A DNA stretch of 64,000 bases from CAYWWM01 sp965198025 (GCA_965198025.1 OZ240237.1:3224001-3288000), one strand, 5' to 3'. Positions 16,516 to 25,871 are shown, counted from the first letter of the stretch. Numbers and translations: made by a program. The notes: generated from the letters alone by a model not told the origin.

Positions 16516-17943
16516 ATGCACTCCGACGAAACCATTGCCGCCATTTCGACGCCCGCCGGGCGCGGCGGGATCGGAGTGGTACGCCTGTCCGGAGATGCCG
16601 CCCTCCGCATTACCCGGAAACTTCTGTGCTTGCCAGGAAACCTCAGACGCTCTCAGGACAACGAGCTCACCCTCCGGCCCTGGCGCGCGCGTCTCGCGGA
16701 GCTTACCGACGACCAGGGTAACGTCATCGACCGTGTCCTGGCCACATACTTCCAAAAACCCCGCTCCTACACTGGGGAAGACATGGTTGAGATCAGTTGT
16801 CACGGCTCGCCCGTGGTGCTCGATTTCCTCTTGGGCCGCTGCCTGGCACGGGGCGCGCGCCTTGCCGAGCCGGGCGAGTTCACGATGCGCGCCTTTCTGA
16901 ACGGCCGGATGGATCTGACCCAAGCCGAGGCCGTCGGTGATCTGATCGAAGCGCAGACGCTCTACCAGGCGCAGGTAGCGGCCCAGCAGATGGAAGGCTC
17001 GGTCTCGCGCCGCATCGCTCCGCTCAAGGGGCAGCTCGTCGACCTGATCTCCCTGCTCGAGGCCGGCATTGACTTCGCCGAGGACGACGTTTCCGTGCTT
17101 GCAACCCCGGAGATCGGAACCCGCCTCGCTCCGGTCGAGGAAGGGATTGCGCAATTGGCCGACAGCTTCCGCGCCGGAAAGCTCATTCGCCAGGGACTGA
17201 CGCTTGCCATCGTGGGTCGCCCGAACGTCGGCAAGTCGAGCCTGTTCAATTGTTTGCTCGAACAGGAACGGGCCATCGTCACCGCTTCCCCAGGCACCAC
17301 GCGCGACCTGGTTTCCGAGACGGTGGAGATCGGCGGTATCCCGCTTCGCTTCGTGGATACGGCCGGCATCCGCGAAGCGTTCGACGAAGCCGAGGCGATC
17401 GGTATCCGAAAATCCTATGAGGCAGCGGCCGATAGCGACCTGGCTTTGCTTGTGCTCGACGGCGCGGAAGAACTGGCGCGGGAAGACCGCGATCTCCTGG
17501 CACGGCTGGCGCCGCTCGGCAAGCTCCTGGTGGTCCTCAACAAGTGTGATCTGCCACGGCGCACGGAGCGGGAGACGGTGATCCGGGAAATCCGCGAAGC
17601 GAAGGGGAATGCTCCGGGCGACATGGTTCCGGTTCTCCTGGTTTCGGCCTTGCAGCACAAGGGGATTCCCGAGTTGCGGCAGGCAGCCCGCCGCACGGCG
17701 GCTCCGGCGCTGGCGGGCGAGCGCGAATCGCACTTCTTGACCAACGTGAGGCAGGAACGCCTGCTGCGCGAGTCTCTCAATGCCTTCGCTGCCGTGCGCC
17801 GCGGCCTCGCTGACACCGTTCCGCACGAAATGCTTTTGCTTGACCTCTACAACGCCCTGCGCCCGCTCGATGCCATCACCGGCCAAACCACCGTCGAGGA
17901 CATCCTCACGAACATCTTTTCGACGTTTTGCATCGGGAAATAA
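16516..17943 (+). CDS. mnmE: tRNA modification GTPase MnmE
   Basis: The 475-residue protein has the N-terminal tetrahydrofolate-binding domain (ETIAAISTPAGRGGIGVVRL), a helical domain, an inserted G domain with G1 VGRPNVGKSSLFN, the G3 region DTAGIRE and G4 NKCD, and the invariant C-terminal CIGK. With MnmG it makes the cmnm5 modification of wobble uridine in tRNAs. The ATG at 16516 gives the normal start; an in-frame ATG at 16483 adds 11 unlike residues. It closes the rpmH-to-mnmE cluster. Confidence 0.96.
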   Translation: MHSDETIAAISTPAGRGGIGVVRLSGDAALRITRKLLCLPGNLRRSQDNELTLRPWRARLAELTDDQGNVIDRVLATYFQKPRSYTGEDMVEISCHGSPVVLDFLLGRCLARGARLAEPGEFTMRAFLNGRMDLTQAEAVGDLIEAQTLYQAQVAAQQMEGSVSRRIAPLKGQLVDLISLLEAGIDFAEDDVSVLATPEIGTRLAPVEEGIAQLADSFRAGKLIRQGLTLAIVGRPNVGKSSLFNCLLEQERAIVTASPGTTRDLVSETVEIGGIPLRFVDTAGIREAFDEAEAIGIRKSYEAAADSDLALLVLDGAEELAREDRDLLARLAPLGKLLVVLNKCDLPRRTERETVIREIREAKGNAPGDMVPVLLVSALQHKGIPELRQAARRTAAPALAGERESHFLTNVRQERLLRESLNAFAAVRRGLADTVPHEMLLLDLYNALRPLDAITGQTTVEDILTNIFSTFCIGK

Positions 17944-18029
17944 GGGCAAGTCGGAATCAAACTACTGTTCCGAATGATTCGCACGTTCGCCGTCAGCGCA
18001 GGATGCCGGAAGTCACTCCGAACGACTTC

Positions 18030-18182
18030 TAGACCATTTTCAGGGTTGGTGTAGCGCAGCCGCCAAAGTAGGGACAGACCTCCAGGCATTTCCTCTTACG
18101 GGCAGGCAGGCCTGTCCCGAGCGAAGTCGAGGGAAATGCCTGCCCTACCTGCGGGCTATACAGCAATGCTGAAAATGGTCTA
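18030..18182. mobile_element. MITE-like element with 13-bp perfect terminal inverted repeats
   Basis: TAGACCATTTTCA (18030-18042) is repeated exactly in reverse complement at 18170-18182, bounding 153 bp. Inside, CAGGCATTTCC (18081-18091) pairs with GGAAATGCCTG near 18133-18143, and the loop carries the dispersed motif CCTGTCCCGAGCGAAGTCGA. No protein is encoded. The right end supplies the TAG stop codon of the HEAT-repeat gene, so insertion may have set that protein's C terminus. The rest of the 17944-18179 spacer holds no gene. Confidence 0.65.
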
Positions 18183-19472
18183 AAACCCCCGGGACCGCAA
18201 AACGCGGATGGCGCGGGTGGCTTCGAGGGCGACCTCCGCGTCGCGGTCACGCAGCAGGTTTTCCAACTGCACAATGGAGTTGCTGTCGCCGGAAGCGGCC
18301 AGGACCATGCAGAGGTTCCTGCGAACTTCCGTGTTCCGGGAATAGAGGTGTGCATAGAGCTGGTTGCGAACGGCATCTTCGCGGGCGAGCTCGATCAGGT
18401 AGGGGCGCGCCTCGCCACGGCGCGCACGGGATTCCAGTTCCGAGACAATCTCGCTCACGTATTCGAGGCGACCATACGAGACCAGGGCGAAGTCGAGGGC
18501 CAGCCTGACGCTGGCGTTCCGCTCCCGCTGCCTTACCGACTCGACGTGGGGCAAGTGTTCCGGGTCCTGAAGCCGACCGAGCCCCAGCGCCGCCGGTATG
18601 CGCAGTTTCTCTTCGCGATCCATCAGATGGCGCATAAATAGCAGCGCCGTGCTTTCGTTCGGCATGAAGGCAAGGGCTTCGAGCACAGCCGCTCGGACAT
18701 CCTCATCCTCGCTGCTTTCGAGCGTGACGCGCAGTTCTCCAATGGCTTCCTCAACGCCCAGCAAGCCCAACGTCATGGCGGCCTGAATCTGAACGTCTTC
18801 CTGCGGATACATCAACAGGAACGCGATGCGCGGCCCGGCGGAAACATCCTTGATCTTCTGCAAGGCCCGCAGCGATTCCAGGATCAGACCCGTGTGTTCG
18901 CTGAAACAGGCCTCGACGAGGTCCGGAACGGCCTCTTGCACCCGCAGGATGCCCAAGGCACGGGCGACCCGGATGCGTGTTTCCGTATCAGGAGCGCCGG
19001 TGATGGACTGGCGAAAAGTCCGCAGCACCTCTGGGTCCACGTTGATGTCCGGGTCGGCAACCACCGTATCCACATCGGAAAATATGTTCTCCACACGTCT
19101 GCTGACGGACCGGAAAAATCCGCCAAACCCTGTGTCGACATAGCCGGGCAGGTAGAAGTTGATGATCCCGTCAATCGCCAGATAGCGAATCTCAGGGATC
19201 CCGTCGCTTAAGGCGAGCGCTAGCGGAGCCAGGCTGGCAGGAGAACCCAGGCGGATCAAAGCGCGTACCACGGCCACCCGCACCCGTTCCTCGGGATCCT
19301 GGACATGGGGCGCCAGCGTGGCGACGCTAGCTGGATTCCCCTGTTCTCCAATTTCCTTGACGGCGCTTTCCCGGACGCGTGGGTCGGGGTCCTGGAGCTG
19401 CTGATCCAGGTTGGTTTGCAGACCCCATGCGGTCGCCGTGAACAGGCAGAGAATCATCGCAGGGGGTTTCAT
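18180..19472 (-). CDS. Secreted HEAT-repeat protein
   Basis: The protein (430 residues from the ATG at 19472) begins with a plausible signal peptide (ILCLFTATAWGLQT) and consists almost wholly of HEAT/PBS-lyase-type alpha-helical repeats. Repeats are visible as DPDPRVRESAVKEIGEQGNP, DPEERVRVAVVRALIRLGSP, EDVQIQAAMTLGLLGVEEA, DEDVRAAVLEALAFM, REEKLRIPAALGLGRLQDP and RDAEVALEATRAIRVLRSRG. Such solenoids bind partner proteins; no catalytic site is seen. An earlier in-frame start at 19580 would place the hydrophobic segment internally. The stop codon lies in the terminal repeat of a MITE-like element. Confidence 0.78.
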   Translation of the reverse strand: MKPPAMILCLFTATAWGLQTNLDQQLQDPDPRVRESAVKEIGEQGNPASVATLAPHVQDPEERVRVAVVRALIRLGSPASLAPLALALSDGIPEIRYLAIDGIINFYLPGYVDTGFGGFFRSVSRRVENIFSDVDTVVADPDINVDPEVLRTFRQSITGAPDTETRIRVARALGILRVQEAVPDLVEACFSEHTGLILESLRALQKIKDVSAGPRIAFLLMYPQEDVQIQAAMTLGLLGVEEAIGELRVTLESSEDEDVRAAVLEALAFMPNESTALLFMRHLMDREEKLRIPAALGLGRLQDPEHLPHVESVRQRERNASVRLALDFALVSYGRLEYVSEIVSELESRARRGEARPYLIELAREDAVRNQLYAHLYSRNTEVRRNLCMVLAASGDSNSIVQLENLLRDRDAEVALEATRAIRVLRSRGF

Positions 19473-19761
19473 CCAAGCCAGAACTGTCGTGCCACCCCGG
19501 CGTTCGTTCGTTTCGACATTGGCTTGGCTCTCCTCGTTCCTACAACCTCTCCCATGGTTCGGCTGGCCACGAAAACGCATGTTCCCCTCCCGCTTTGTAG
19601 GCTGATTCCATTGTACCTTGGGGCAGCCCGCTTGCTGCAGAATTCCTTGGTATCTTGGTGTTCAATAATGTAAAACGAAAAGCAATCTGGGGAGCGACCG
19701 GCAACGCAAGGAGCGGGCTGGAGCCTCCTCCGGATTCCGTCGGTGCAGCAAATGGCACTTC

Positions 19762-21183
19762 TTAGCTCGCCCCTCGACCGGAGAGGACGCGGGGGATGGT
19801 ACGGACCAGAATCTTGAAATCGAGGGCGAGCGACCAGTTGTCGATGTACTCCATGTCAAGCTGCATCCACTGGGCGAAGTTGAGCTGGTTGCGACCGGCC
19901 AGCGCCCAGAGGCAGGTCAAGCCGGGCTTCATGCGCAGGCGGCGCCGCTGCCACTTCTCATAGCGCGCCACCTCGTCCGGGAGCGGCGGCCGCGGACCAA
20001 CAAAGGACATATCTCCCTTCAGAATGTTCACGAGCTGGGGCAGTTCGTCCAGGCTGGTCTTGCGCAGAATGCGCCCCACGGGCGTGACGCGCGGATCGCG
20101 CGAGCTTTTGAACACGGGGCCGTCCATTTCATTCAAATGCTCGACCGAAGAACGCCTCTGTTCGGCGTCTTGGTACATGGACCGGAATTTGTACAGCCGA
20201 AACTTGCGCCCATTCAACCCGCAGCGCAGTTGCCGGTAGATCGCCGGGCCCGTCGACGTCAGCCGCACCAGCAGGGCTATCAGAAACAGCAGTGGCGCAG
20301 CCAGAATCAGCAACACCGACGCCAGCATCAGATCGAGCGCCCGCTTGAGGAACAGAAGGTACTCGTTTTCCGGCGCATTGCTGAAGCTCAACAGCGGCAT
20401 GTTTTCCAGCCGGTCGAGCGCCATCTCCGAGCGCAGGTGCGGAAAGAAATCCACCAGCACACGGGTCTTCACCCCTTGCTCCTCGCAGGCCAGGAAGAAC
20501 TCCTCCATCCTTTCGAGCTGCGCCTTCGAGACCGCGAAAATGATCTCGTCCACGATGTGCTCTTCGATCATCCGGGGAAGCTGCTCAAGCGGCCAGACGG
20601 GGTACTTGCCCCGCAGGCCCTCCGGCGCCAACTCCTGCCCTTCCTGCTCCTGAATGAATCCGACCACACCGTTGCCGTGCTCTTCGTGCTTCTCGATCAG
20701 CCGCGCCAGTTCGACGGCCTTGGTACCCGTCCCGACAATCAGGTAGTAGTGACGCCCGGCAAAACCTTCCAGGACGATGCGGCGCATGCGGCGCGCGGCG
20801 AGCCGATAGAGGGTCTGTAACAGAAAGTTACTGATGATAAACAGACCGATGAACAGGCGGCTGACTTCGCCCAGTTTCAGAATGTAAATGGCGGTGGTGA
20901 GGGCGACTCCGAACCAGAACGTCTGACTAAACGTGAGGCGAAGCATCCCCCAAGCTTCAAAGCTCTCAGGACGCCGATACACAGCCAAGCCTATACCGAG
21001 CGCAGTCCACAGCACGACCGCCGTCACAAGCAACCCCGCCGCGCCGCCCGGTGTCAGGAAAAACAGGCGCAACTCAGGGAAATTCGCCCGGGCGAGATAG
21101 GCTATTTCGAAGGACAGAAGAAGGGGAACGACGTCGGAGACGACGAGCAACAGCCACAGGAGACGGGCGCGCCGTGCAAACAT
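19762..21183 (-). CDS. Polyprenyl glycosylphosphotransferase (exopolysaccharide initiation)
   Basis: The 473-residue inner-membrane enzyme has four N-terminal hydrophobic segments, a Rossmann-like middle domain (HYYLIVGTGTKAVELARLIE), one more membrane hairpin (LMLASVLLILAAPLLFLIAL) and the catalytic bacterial sugar transferase domain. Its signatures are GRKFRLYKFRSMYQDAE, KTSLDELPQLVNILKGDMSF, VGPRPPLPDEVARY and RMKPGLTCLWALAGR. It transfers a sugar phosphate from a nucleotide sugar to undecaprenyl phosphate, starting capsule or exopolysaccharide units. No other polysaccharide genes adjoin it, so it stands alone here. Confidence 0.92.
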   Translation of the reverse strand: MFARRARLLWLLLVVSDVVPLLLSFEIAYLARANFPELRLFFLTPGGAAGLLVTAVVLWTALGIGLAVYRRPESFEAWGMLRLTFSQTFWFGVALTTAIYILKLGEVSRLFIGLFIISNFLLQTLYRLAARRMRRIVLEGFAGRHYYLIVGTGTKAVELARLIEKHEEHGNGVVGFIQEQEGQELAPEGLRGKYPVWPLEQLPRMIEEHIVDEIIFAVSKAQLERMEEFFLACEEQGVKTRVLVDFFPHLRSEMALDRLENMPLLSFSNAPENEYLLFLKRALDLMLASVLLILAAPLLFLIALLVRLTSTGPAIYRQLRCGLNGRKFRLYKFRSMYQDAEQRRSSVEHLNEMDGPVFKSSRDPRVTPVGRILRKTSLDELPQLVNILKGDMSFVGPRPPLPDEVARYEKWQRRRLRMKPGLTCLWALAGRNQLNFAQWMQLDMEYIDNWSLALDFKILVRTIPRVLSGRGAS

Positions 21184-21218
21184 AGCCGAAGGAAATTGAA
21201 TTCCAGATCCCTTCTGGA

Positions 21219-21317
21219 CTACTCTTCAGCGATAGTTACCGTGTTGGAAATCACTCCGCCGACTGTAAGCGAGACCGGGACGTCGTCACCAGCCGGCGGT
21301 CTTGGCTCTTGCCGTTC
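21219..21317 (-). pseudogene. Remnant of a Solibacter-type (VPVTVTVGG) C-terminal domain
   Basis: A 32-codon stretch after a stop reads, near its end, GDDVPVSLTVGGVISNTVTI and then AEE and a stop. This strongly resembles the last strand pair of the C-terminal Ig-like domain found on many Acidobacteria/Solibacteraceae surface proteins (G-D-x-V-P-V-x-V-T-V-G-G-x-x-S-N-x-V-T-I-A). The rest of the gene is missing; the spacer 21318-21450 shows no continuation. Confidence 0.45.
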
Positions 21318-21450
21318 TTAGCCCCCCCTCAGGACTTACACCGAACCTGGCGGAGCGCCAGCCAATCTCTGAAGCACTCCGCCTAAAGGTACAGGTGATC
21401 ACCTTTCTTGGAGAACCAACGGCCCCCCAACACTCGGGCAACTCTTAGGC

Positions 21451-22134
21451 TTAATCCCGGTCTTGCAGCAGCACGCTGTTGCCGTACGGCCGCTGATAAA
21501 CCACGAAATAGCGGTCGTCATAAACCCCGAACTTCTGAGCAGGATAGAAGCTAAGCGCCGCCATCCAAGTGTCCACGTCCGACTGGTTCAGCCACATCCA
21601 ACTAGTCGGCGAATCCACCCGGTTGCGGTCGATCACCACAATCCGCCCGTCGGGTTTCATGTATTCCGCCGTCGCATTCAGATGCGCCTGCCGCTTCTCG
21701 ATCATGTGCAGCACGCGATGGTAAAAGGTTACGTCCACGTCTTGCACCGGCAGCTTCGGATCGGTGAATTCGCCGAGCACCGTGCGGACGTTGGTTACAC
21801 CGGCCTCTCTTGCCTTGCCGGCCACGTAGTCGAGCATCTTCTGGTCAATGTCCACGGCATACACGATCCCGTCGGGGGCGACCGCTTTCGCGAATGGAAT
21901 GGTAAACGCCCCGGCGCCGGAGCCGATATCGGCCACGATGTCACCATTCTTGAGTTCCAGCCTCTCAATCACCTCGTCCACCTTCAGGTTGATGACGCGC
22001 CCGGGGCGCTCCATGCGGTTGATGTAATCTTCCGCTTCGCGCTGCTCCAACTGGGCCGACGCCGGCGGCAAGCCGATCCCTGCCAGCCACACCAAGGCAA
22101 ACCCTAAGATGCCAAGCCTCATCTTCTTGTCCAT
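21451..22134 (-). CDS. Exported SAM-dependent methyltransferase
   Basis: The 227-residue protein has a signal peptide (LGILGFALVWLAGIGLPPAS) and a class I methyltransferase domain: motif I is IVADIGSGAGAFTIPFAK, followed by VYAVDIDQKMLDYVA and a YMKPDGRIVVID strand. An enzyme using SAM outside the cytoplasm would be odd, so the signal could be an anchor, or the domain may have another role; similar predicted exported methyltransferases are frequent in Acidobacteria. The ATG at 22134 is chosen because AGGAGG lies 7 bp upstream, whereas the TTG at 22140 is only 1 bp from it. Confidence 0.75.
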   Translation of the reverse strand: MDKKMRLGILGFALVWLAGIGLPPASAQLEQREAEDYINRMERPGRVINLKVDEVIERLELKNGDIVADIGSGAGAFTIPFAKAVAPDGIVYAVDIDQKMLDYVAGKAREAGVTNVRTVLGEFTDPKLPVQDVDVTFYHRVLHMIEKRQAHLNATAEYMKPDGRIVVIDRNRVDSPTSWMWLNQSDVDTWMAALSFYPAQKFGVYDDRYFVVYQRPYGNSVLLQDRD

Positions 22135-22232
22135 TCCCAAGCCTCCTGTTGATAGTGCGGTTCTTACTTGTTTAGGTCCAAATTCTACAATACTTGCGGA
22201 AGCTCCAGCAAGCGAGGGGGTTGCCTTTCAAG

Positions 22233-22628
22233 TCAAATCCAGTTCTCCGCCTTCAATCCCTTCACTCGCTGGAAGTGCTTAGAGTTGTTCGTTACAAACG
22301 TCAGTCCGCGCGACAGGGCGTGGGCTGCCATGAGCGTGTCGAACGAGCCGATGGGTTCGCCATGCCGGGCCAAAGCGTGGGCAACCAGCCCAAAACGATC
22401 TGCTGCAGACTGGTCGAACGGGATCACGATTACGGAAACGACGAACGTATCAATCAGCCGATGTAGCTTGCGGGACCGTCGCGCCTCGGCTCCGAAGCGC
22501 AATTCCCCAAGGGTGATGGAACTGATGCAAACCTCCGACGGCCGGTGCTCCAATAAGCGTGTTGCGACATTCCCGAGGCCCCGCAAGGCGAAGCTCACCG
22601 TGTCGGTATCGAGCATGTACTTGACCAT
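22233..22628 (-). CDS. vapC: VapC-family PIN-domain ribonuclease toxin
   Basis: The 131-residue PIN domain begins MVKYMLDTDTVSFAL with the first catalytic Asp, has the conserved Glu in SSITLGELRFGAEARRS, and near the end Asp in GSFDTLMAAHALSRGLTFVT followed by NNSKHF. VapC toxins cut specific RNAs, often initiator tRNA, when freed from VapB. It lies 8 bp after vapB in the same operon. It is complete. Confidence 0.93.
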   Translation of the reverse strand: MVKYMLDTDTVSFALRGLGNVATRLLEHRPSEVCISSITLGELRFGAEARRSRKLHRLIDTFVVSVIVIPFDQSAADRFGLVAHALARHGEPIGSFDTLMAAHALSRGLTFVTNNSKHFQRVKGLKAENWI

Positions 22629-22636
22629 CAGACCAA

Positions 22637-22876
22637 TCAGGCCAGGGGATTCCGAAGACGGCCGACCGAGCGTTGCGGTGGACGCGGAATTTCCTCGGCC
22701 CAGACGCCCAAACAGGCGCGGAAGTCATCCGGCCACTCATCCGCCGGTTCGAGAATCACTCGCCGCCCCTCCCGGAGCGCCAGAACTTCCCGCTGCTCAG
22801 GAAAGCGGCAATCCTTCGGCAACCGCACCGCCTGGCTTCCCCCGTTCTGGAACAGCTTGGCGCGAACTCGTTTCAT
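22637..22876 (-). CDS. vapB: VapB-type antitoxin
   Basis: The 79-residue protein begins MKRVRAKLFQNGGSQAVRLP, the AbrB/SpoVT-like DNA-binding start typical of VapB, followed by a toxin-binding tail (DDFRACLGVWAEEIPRPPQR). The ATG at 22876 is used. It binds and inactivates VapC and represses its own promoter with it. A palindromic operator sits directly upstream at 22886-22903. Confidence 0.88.
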   Translation of the reverse strand: MKRVRAKLFQNGGSQAVRLPKDCRFPEQREVLALREGRRVILEPADEWPDDFRACLGVWAEEIPRPPQRSVGRLRNPLA

Positions 22877-22885
22877 ATGATGTAG

Positions 22886-22903
22886 TATATACGCTAGTAT
22901 ATA
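22886..22903. promoter_or_regulatory. vapBC palindromic operator
   Basis: A perfect inverted repeat of TATATAC and GTATATA separated by GCTA lies 10 bp upstream of the vapB start. It also contains the overlapping direct repeat TAGTATATA. Its position fits autorepression by the VapBC complex. Confidence 0.6.
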
Positions 22904-23064
22904 TCCAAAGTCAAGTGCCTTCTCATTGACAACACAATCCCTTCCGTTTACCGAAACACTCGGACACCATCCCGCTACGCTTCGGTGCAGAACGTTGAGC
23001 TGTTCCCCGATCTGCATGTAACGCTCAACGGATTCCTTGTACAAACCTGGGTCATCTTATCCGC

Positions 23065-24495
23065 TTATCCGCCCCCCACCCGGATCAGCTTCATCAGATT
23101 CGTCTGCCCCGGCTGGCCGGGGGCGCCGGCTGCGATGGCAACGACGTCGCCCGGGGAGACCCTTTTCCGGCGCACGAGTACGGTTTCGGCCTGCGCGATG
23201 GTCACCTCCTGGTCGAGTTCGAGCGGCATCGGGATGGGTGCCACTCCCCAATAGAGGGCGGCGCGATTGGCTACCGTTTCGTCGTGGCAGAAGGCATAGA
23301 CGGGGCACGGCGGGCGGTACTTCGAGATGAGCCGCGCTGTCGAACCGCTGCGCGTGAACACGACGATGGCCTTTGCCGCAAGCGTATGCGCGGCGTGAAC
23401 CACGCTTTCGCTGATGGTCTCAGCAATGCTGGGCCGCCGCATCCGGCGGCGGACTAGGTTCTGTTCGTTTTTCTGGTCAGCGTGCCGGGCAATCCGCGCC
23501 ATGGTCTCAACAGCCTGGATCGGATACCGCCCCGTTGCGGTCTCGGCCGAAAGCATCACGGCGTCGGTCCCGTCCAGGATGGCGTTTGCAATGTCGCTTG
23601 CCTCGGCACGCGTGGGCCGGGGGTTCTGCGTCATGGATTCAAGCATCTGCGTCGCCGTAATCACGGGGATGCGGGCTGCGCCAGCTTTCTGGATCATCTC
23701 CTTCTGAATCAGCGGAACCCATTCCAGGGGCGTCTCGACGCCGAGATCGCCGCGCGCAACCATGATTCCGTCGGCTGCCGCCAGAATCGAATCCAGATTC
23801 CGGACTGCCTCCGGCTTTTCCAGTTTTGCGATGACCGGGATCTGCGCCTTCCTCTCTGCCAGCAGCGATTTCACACGGCGCACGTCACGCGCCCGACGCA
23901 CGAACGAAATCGCCACATAGTCCACTCCCAGGCCGACTCCGAAGGCTAGGTCGTCTTCGTCTTTTGGAGTGACTGACTCCACGCTCAGCCGCGACCCCGG
24001 CAGGTTTACTCCCTTGTGCTCGCCAAGGACGCCGCCGTTGACAATTTCCGTTTCGACTTCACCCTGCGAAGCTCCCAGGACGCGCAGTTCGATCAGTCCA
24101 TCGGCGAGTAGGATGCGGTCGCCCTCGCGCACCTCCTGCGCCAGGGTCGGATATGTCACCGAGATCAGCCGGGGCCGTCCGGGGATCTGCTCGGGAGTCA
24201 GGCGCAGCTTTTGCCCGGTGCGCAACGTAATGGGCCGGCTGCCGCGGAGACGGCCGGTACGAATCTTCGGCCCCGCCAAATCCTGCAGGATGGCGATGGG
24301 GCAGCGGGCTTCTTCGGCTGCTTGGCGCACCCATGCGGCCGTCTGGGCGTGTTCTTCCTGGGTTCCATGCGAGAAGTTCAACCGGGCCACGTCCATTCCG
24401 GCCCGAATCAGGTTCCGGATCACCGGAAGGCTCCGAGTGGCTGGCCCCAAGGTGCACACAATCTTGGTCCGACGCCCTAACTCCTTGCTGGCCAT
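23065..24495 (-). CDS. pyk: Pyruvate kinase
   Basis: The 476-residue enzyme makes pyruvate and ATP from phosphoenolpyruvate at the end of glycolysis. N-terminal TKIVCTLGPATRSLPVIRNL and MDVARLNFSHGT, the metal and substrate-binding MVARGDLGVETPLEWVPLIQ with preceding VIAKLEKPEAVRN, and ITATQMLESM are all present. The C-terminal domain (from about 345) is intact. It stands alone on the minus strand. Confidence 0.96.
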   Translation of the reverse strand: MASKELGRRTKIVCTLGPATRSLPVIRNLIRAGMDVARLNFSHGTQEEHAQTAAWVRQAAEEARCPIAILQDLAGPKIRTGRLRGSRPITLRTGQKLRLTPEQIPGRPRLISVTYPTLAQEVREGDRILLADGLIELRVLGASQGEVETEIVNGGVLGEHKGVNLPGSRLSVESVTPKDEDDLAFGVGLGVDYVAISFVRRARDVRRVKSLLAERKAQIPVIAKLEKPEAVRNLDSILAAADGIMVARGDLGVETPLEWVPLIQKEMIQKAGAARIPVITATQMLESMTQNPRPTRAEASDIANAILDGTDAVMLSAETATGRYPIQAVETMARIARHADQKNEQNLVRRRMRRPSIAETISESVVHAAHTLAAKAIVVFTRSGSTARLISKYRPPCPVYAFCHDETVANRAALYWGVAPIPMPLELDQEVTIAQAETVLVRRKRVSPGDVVAIAAGAPGQPGQTNLMKLIRVGGG

Positions 24496-24698
24496 CCACT
24501 TCCTCCCGAACGAAGCTAGTTATGGAAATGTCTAGCTTCCTGGTGACAATTCGATGCATCCATAGTAATATGAAACCGCTGGCGCTTTGGGATGGTGCTA
24601 TAAAGAATGGCCCTGGCGAGTGGCTTTCTTTTTGCCGCTTCATGGGCGGCATTCGCTGGCGCTCAGGTTTCACAGAAAATACGTTTCGGGAGAATCCA

Positions 24699-25871
24699 AT
24701 GCGAAAACGAGCTTCTGTATTCTTGACGACTCTGCTCCTTGGGGGGCTAGTGCTTCTGATAGCGGGAAGACCGGAGGCTGTGGCGCAGTACTCCGACAGC
24801 GCCGAGCCAAGCTCCGAGCAATCAAGCCCCGCTGCCGTTCCGCAGAGCGGCCCGAACCGAAATGTAGGCGAAACCGTGGTCGTCCCGCGAGACCGACCCT
24901 CCCAGCCTACGCCGCGCGCTCAGGAGAGAGCAGCAGAGCGCGTGAATCCGGATGAAACCTTCCGGTTCAGCACGGAAGTCGACCTTGTGGAGCTGAGCGT
25001 CGTCGTTCAGGACCGCAACGGAAATTTCATCCCGGAGCTCCGGAGGGAGCACTTTCGAATCCTGGAGGAGGATGTACCGCAGACGATCCATCGCATAGAA
25101 CGGACCGAGGCGCCCGTGACGGTTGCCATGCTGATCGAGTTCAGCGATCTGTATTGGGAATTCCTTTGGCAAACGCTGCAGGCATCCTATGGCTTCGTTG
25201 GCTCGCTGCAACAGGAGGACTGGGTAGCCGTGGTCATCTACGACCTGAAGACGGATATTCTGCAGGATTTCACCCGCAACAAGAATGCCGCTTTCGCCGC
25301 CCTCAACCAGATGCGCTACCCGGCGTTCCGCGAAACCAACCTCTTCGACGCGCTGACCGAAACCATTGACCGGATGGAGGACATCGAGGGGAAGAAAGCG
25401 ATTGTGCTGATTTCGAGCGGCGTGGATACGTTCAGCAAGACGCGATACAACAAAGCGCTCGACGCCGCCAAGGGCTCCAGCACACCCGTCTACGCCATCG
25501 GAACCGGGCAGGCCGTCCGGATGTGGTATGACGCCCGGGGATACATGTCCTCATCGACCAATATTGGCTTCTTGCAGGCTGACAACCAACTGCGAAGCTT
25601 TTCCCGCCTCTCCGGTGGACGCGCATACTTCCCCCGGTTTGAGGGACAGTTCGGGGAAATCTATCGCGACATTTCTGCTGCGCTGCGCAACGAGTACCAG
25701 ATCTCCTACAGCCCCACCAACACGACTAAAGACGGCAAGTTCCGCGAAATCGAGGTCGAAATCGTCGGGCCGGATGGCAAGGATCTGAAGATCGTGGACC
25801 CCAAGGGCAAGGAAATCAAATACGAGGTTCGCTACCGCGAGGGCTATTACGCCCGACGGGAAGTCGAATAA
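24699..25871 (+). CDS. VWFA-related secreted protein, copy 1
   Basis: The 390-residue protein (ATG at 24699, preceded by GGGAGAA) has a signal peptide (FLTTLLLGGLVLLIAGRPEA), a low-complexity linker, and a von Willebrand type A-related domain of the form named for Acidobacteria. In it VDLVELSVVVQDRNGNFIPE and HFRILEEDVPQTIHRIERTE are followed by IVLISSGVDTFSK and RSFSRLSGGRAYFPRFEGQF. These proteins are predicted to be extracytoplasmic and ion-dependent adhesion-like, but no function is established. A tandem paralogue follows after 61 bp. The segment QSGPNRNVGETVVVPR in the linker is nearly identical in both. Confidence 0.85.
   Translation: MRKRASVFLTTLLLGGLVLLIAGRPEAVAQYSDSAEPSSEQSSPAAVPQSGPNRNVGETVVVPRDRPSQPTPRAQERAAERVNPDETFRFSTEVDLVELSVVVQDRNGNFIPELRREHFRILEEDVPQTIHRIERTEAPVTVAMLIEFSDLYWEFLWQTLQASYGFVGSLQQEDWVAVVIYDLKTDILQDFTRNKNAAFAALNQMRYPAFRETNLFDALTETIDRMEDIEGKKAIVLISSGVDTFSKTRYNKALDAAKGSSTPVYAIGTGQAVRMWYDARGYMSSSTNIGFLQADNQLRSFSRLSGGRAYFPRFEGQFGEIYRDISAALRNEYQISYSPTNTTKDGKFREIEVEIVGPDGKDLKIVDPKGKEIKYEVRYREGYYARREVE

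Noticed and set aside
22877..23064. N-terminal extension of VapB to 23044
   Set aside because: It would read through the operator palindrome and adds sequence unlike any VapB; the ATG at 22876 gives the normal start.
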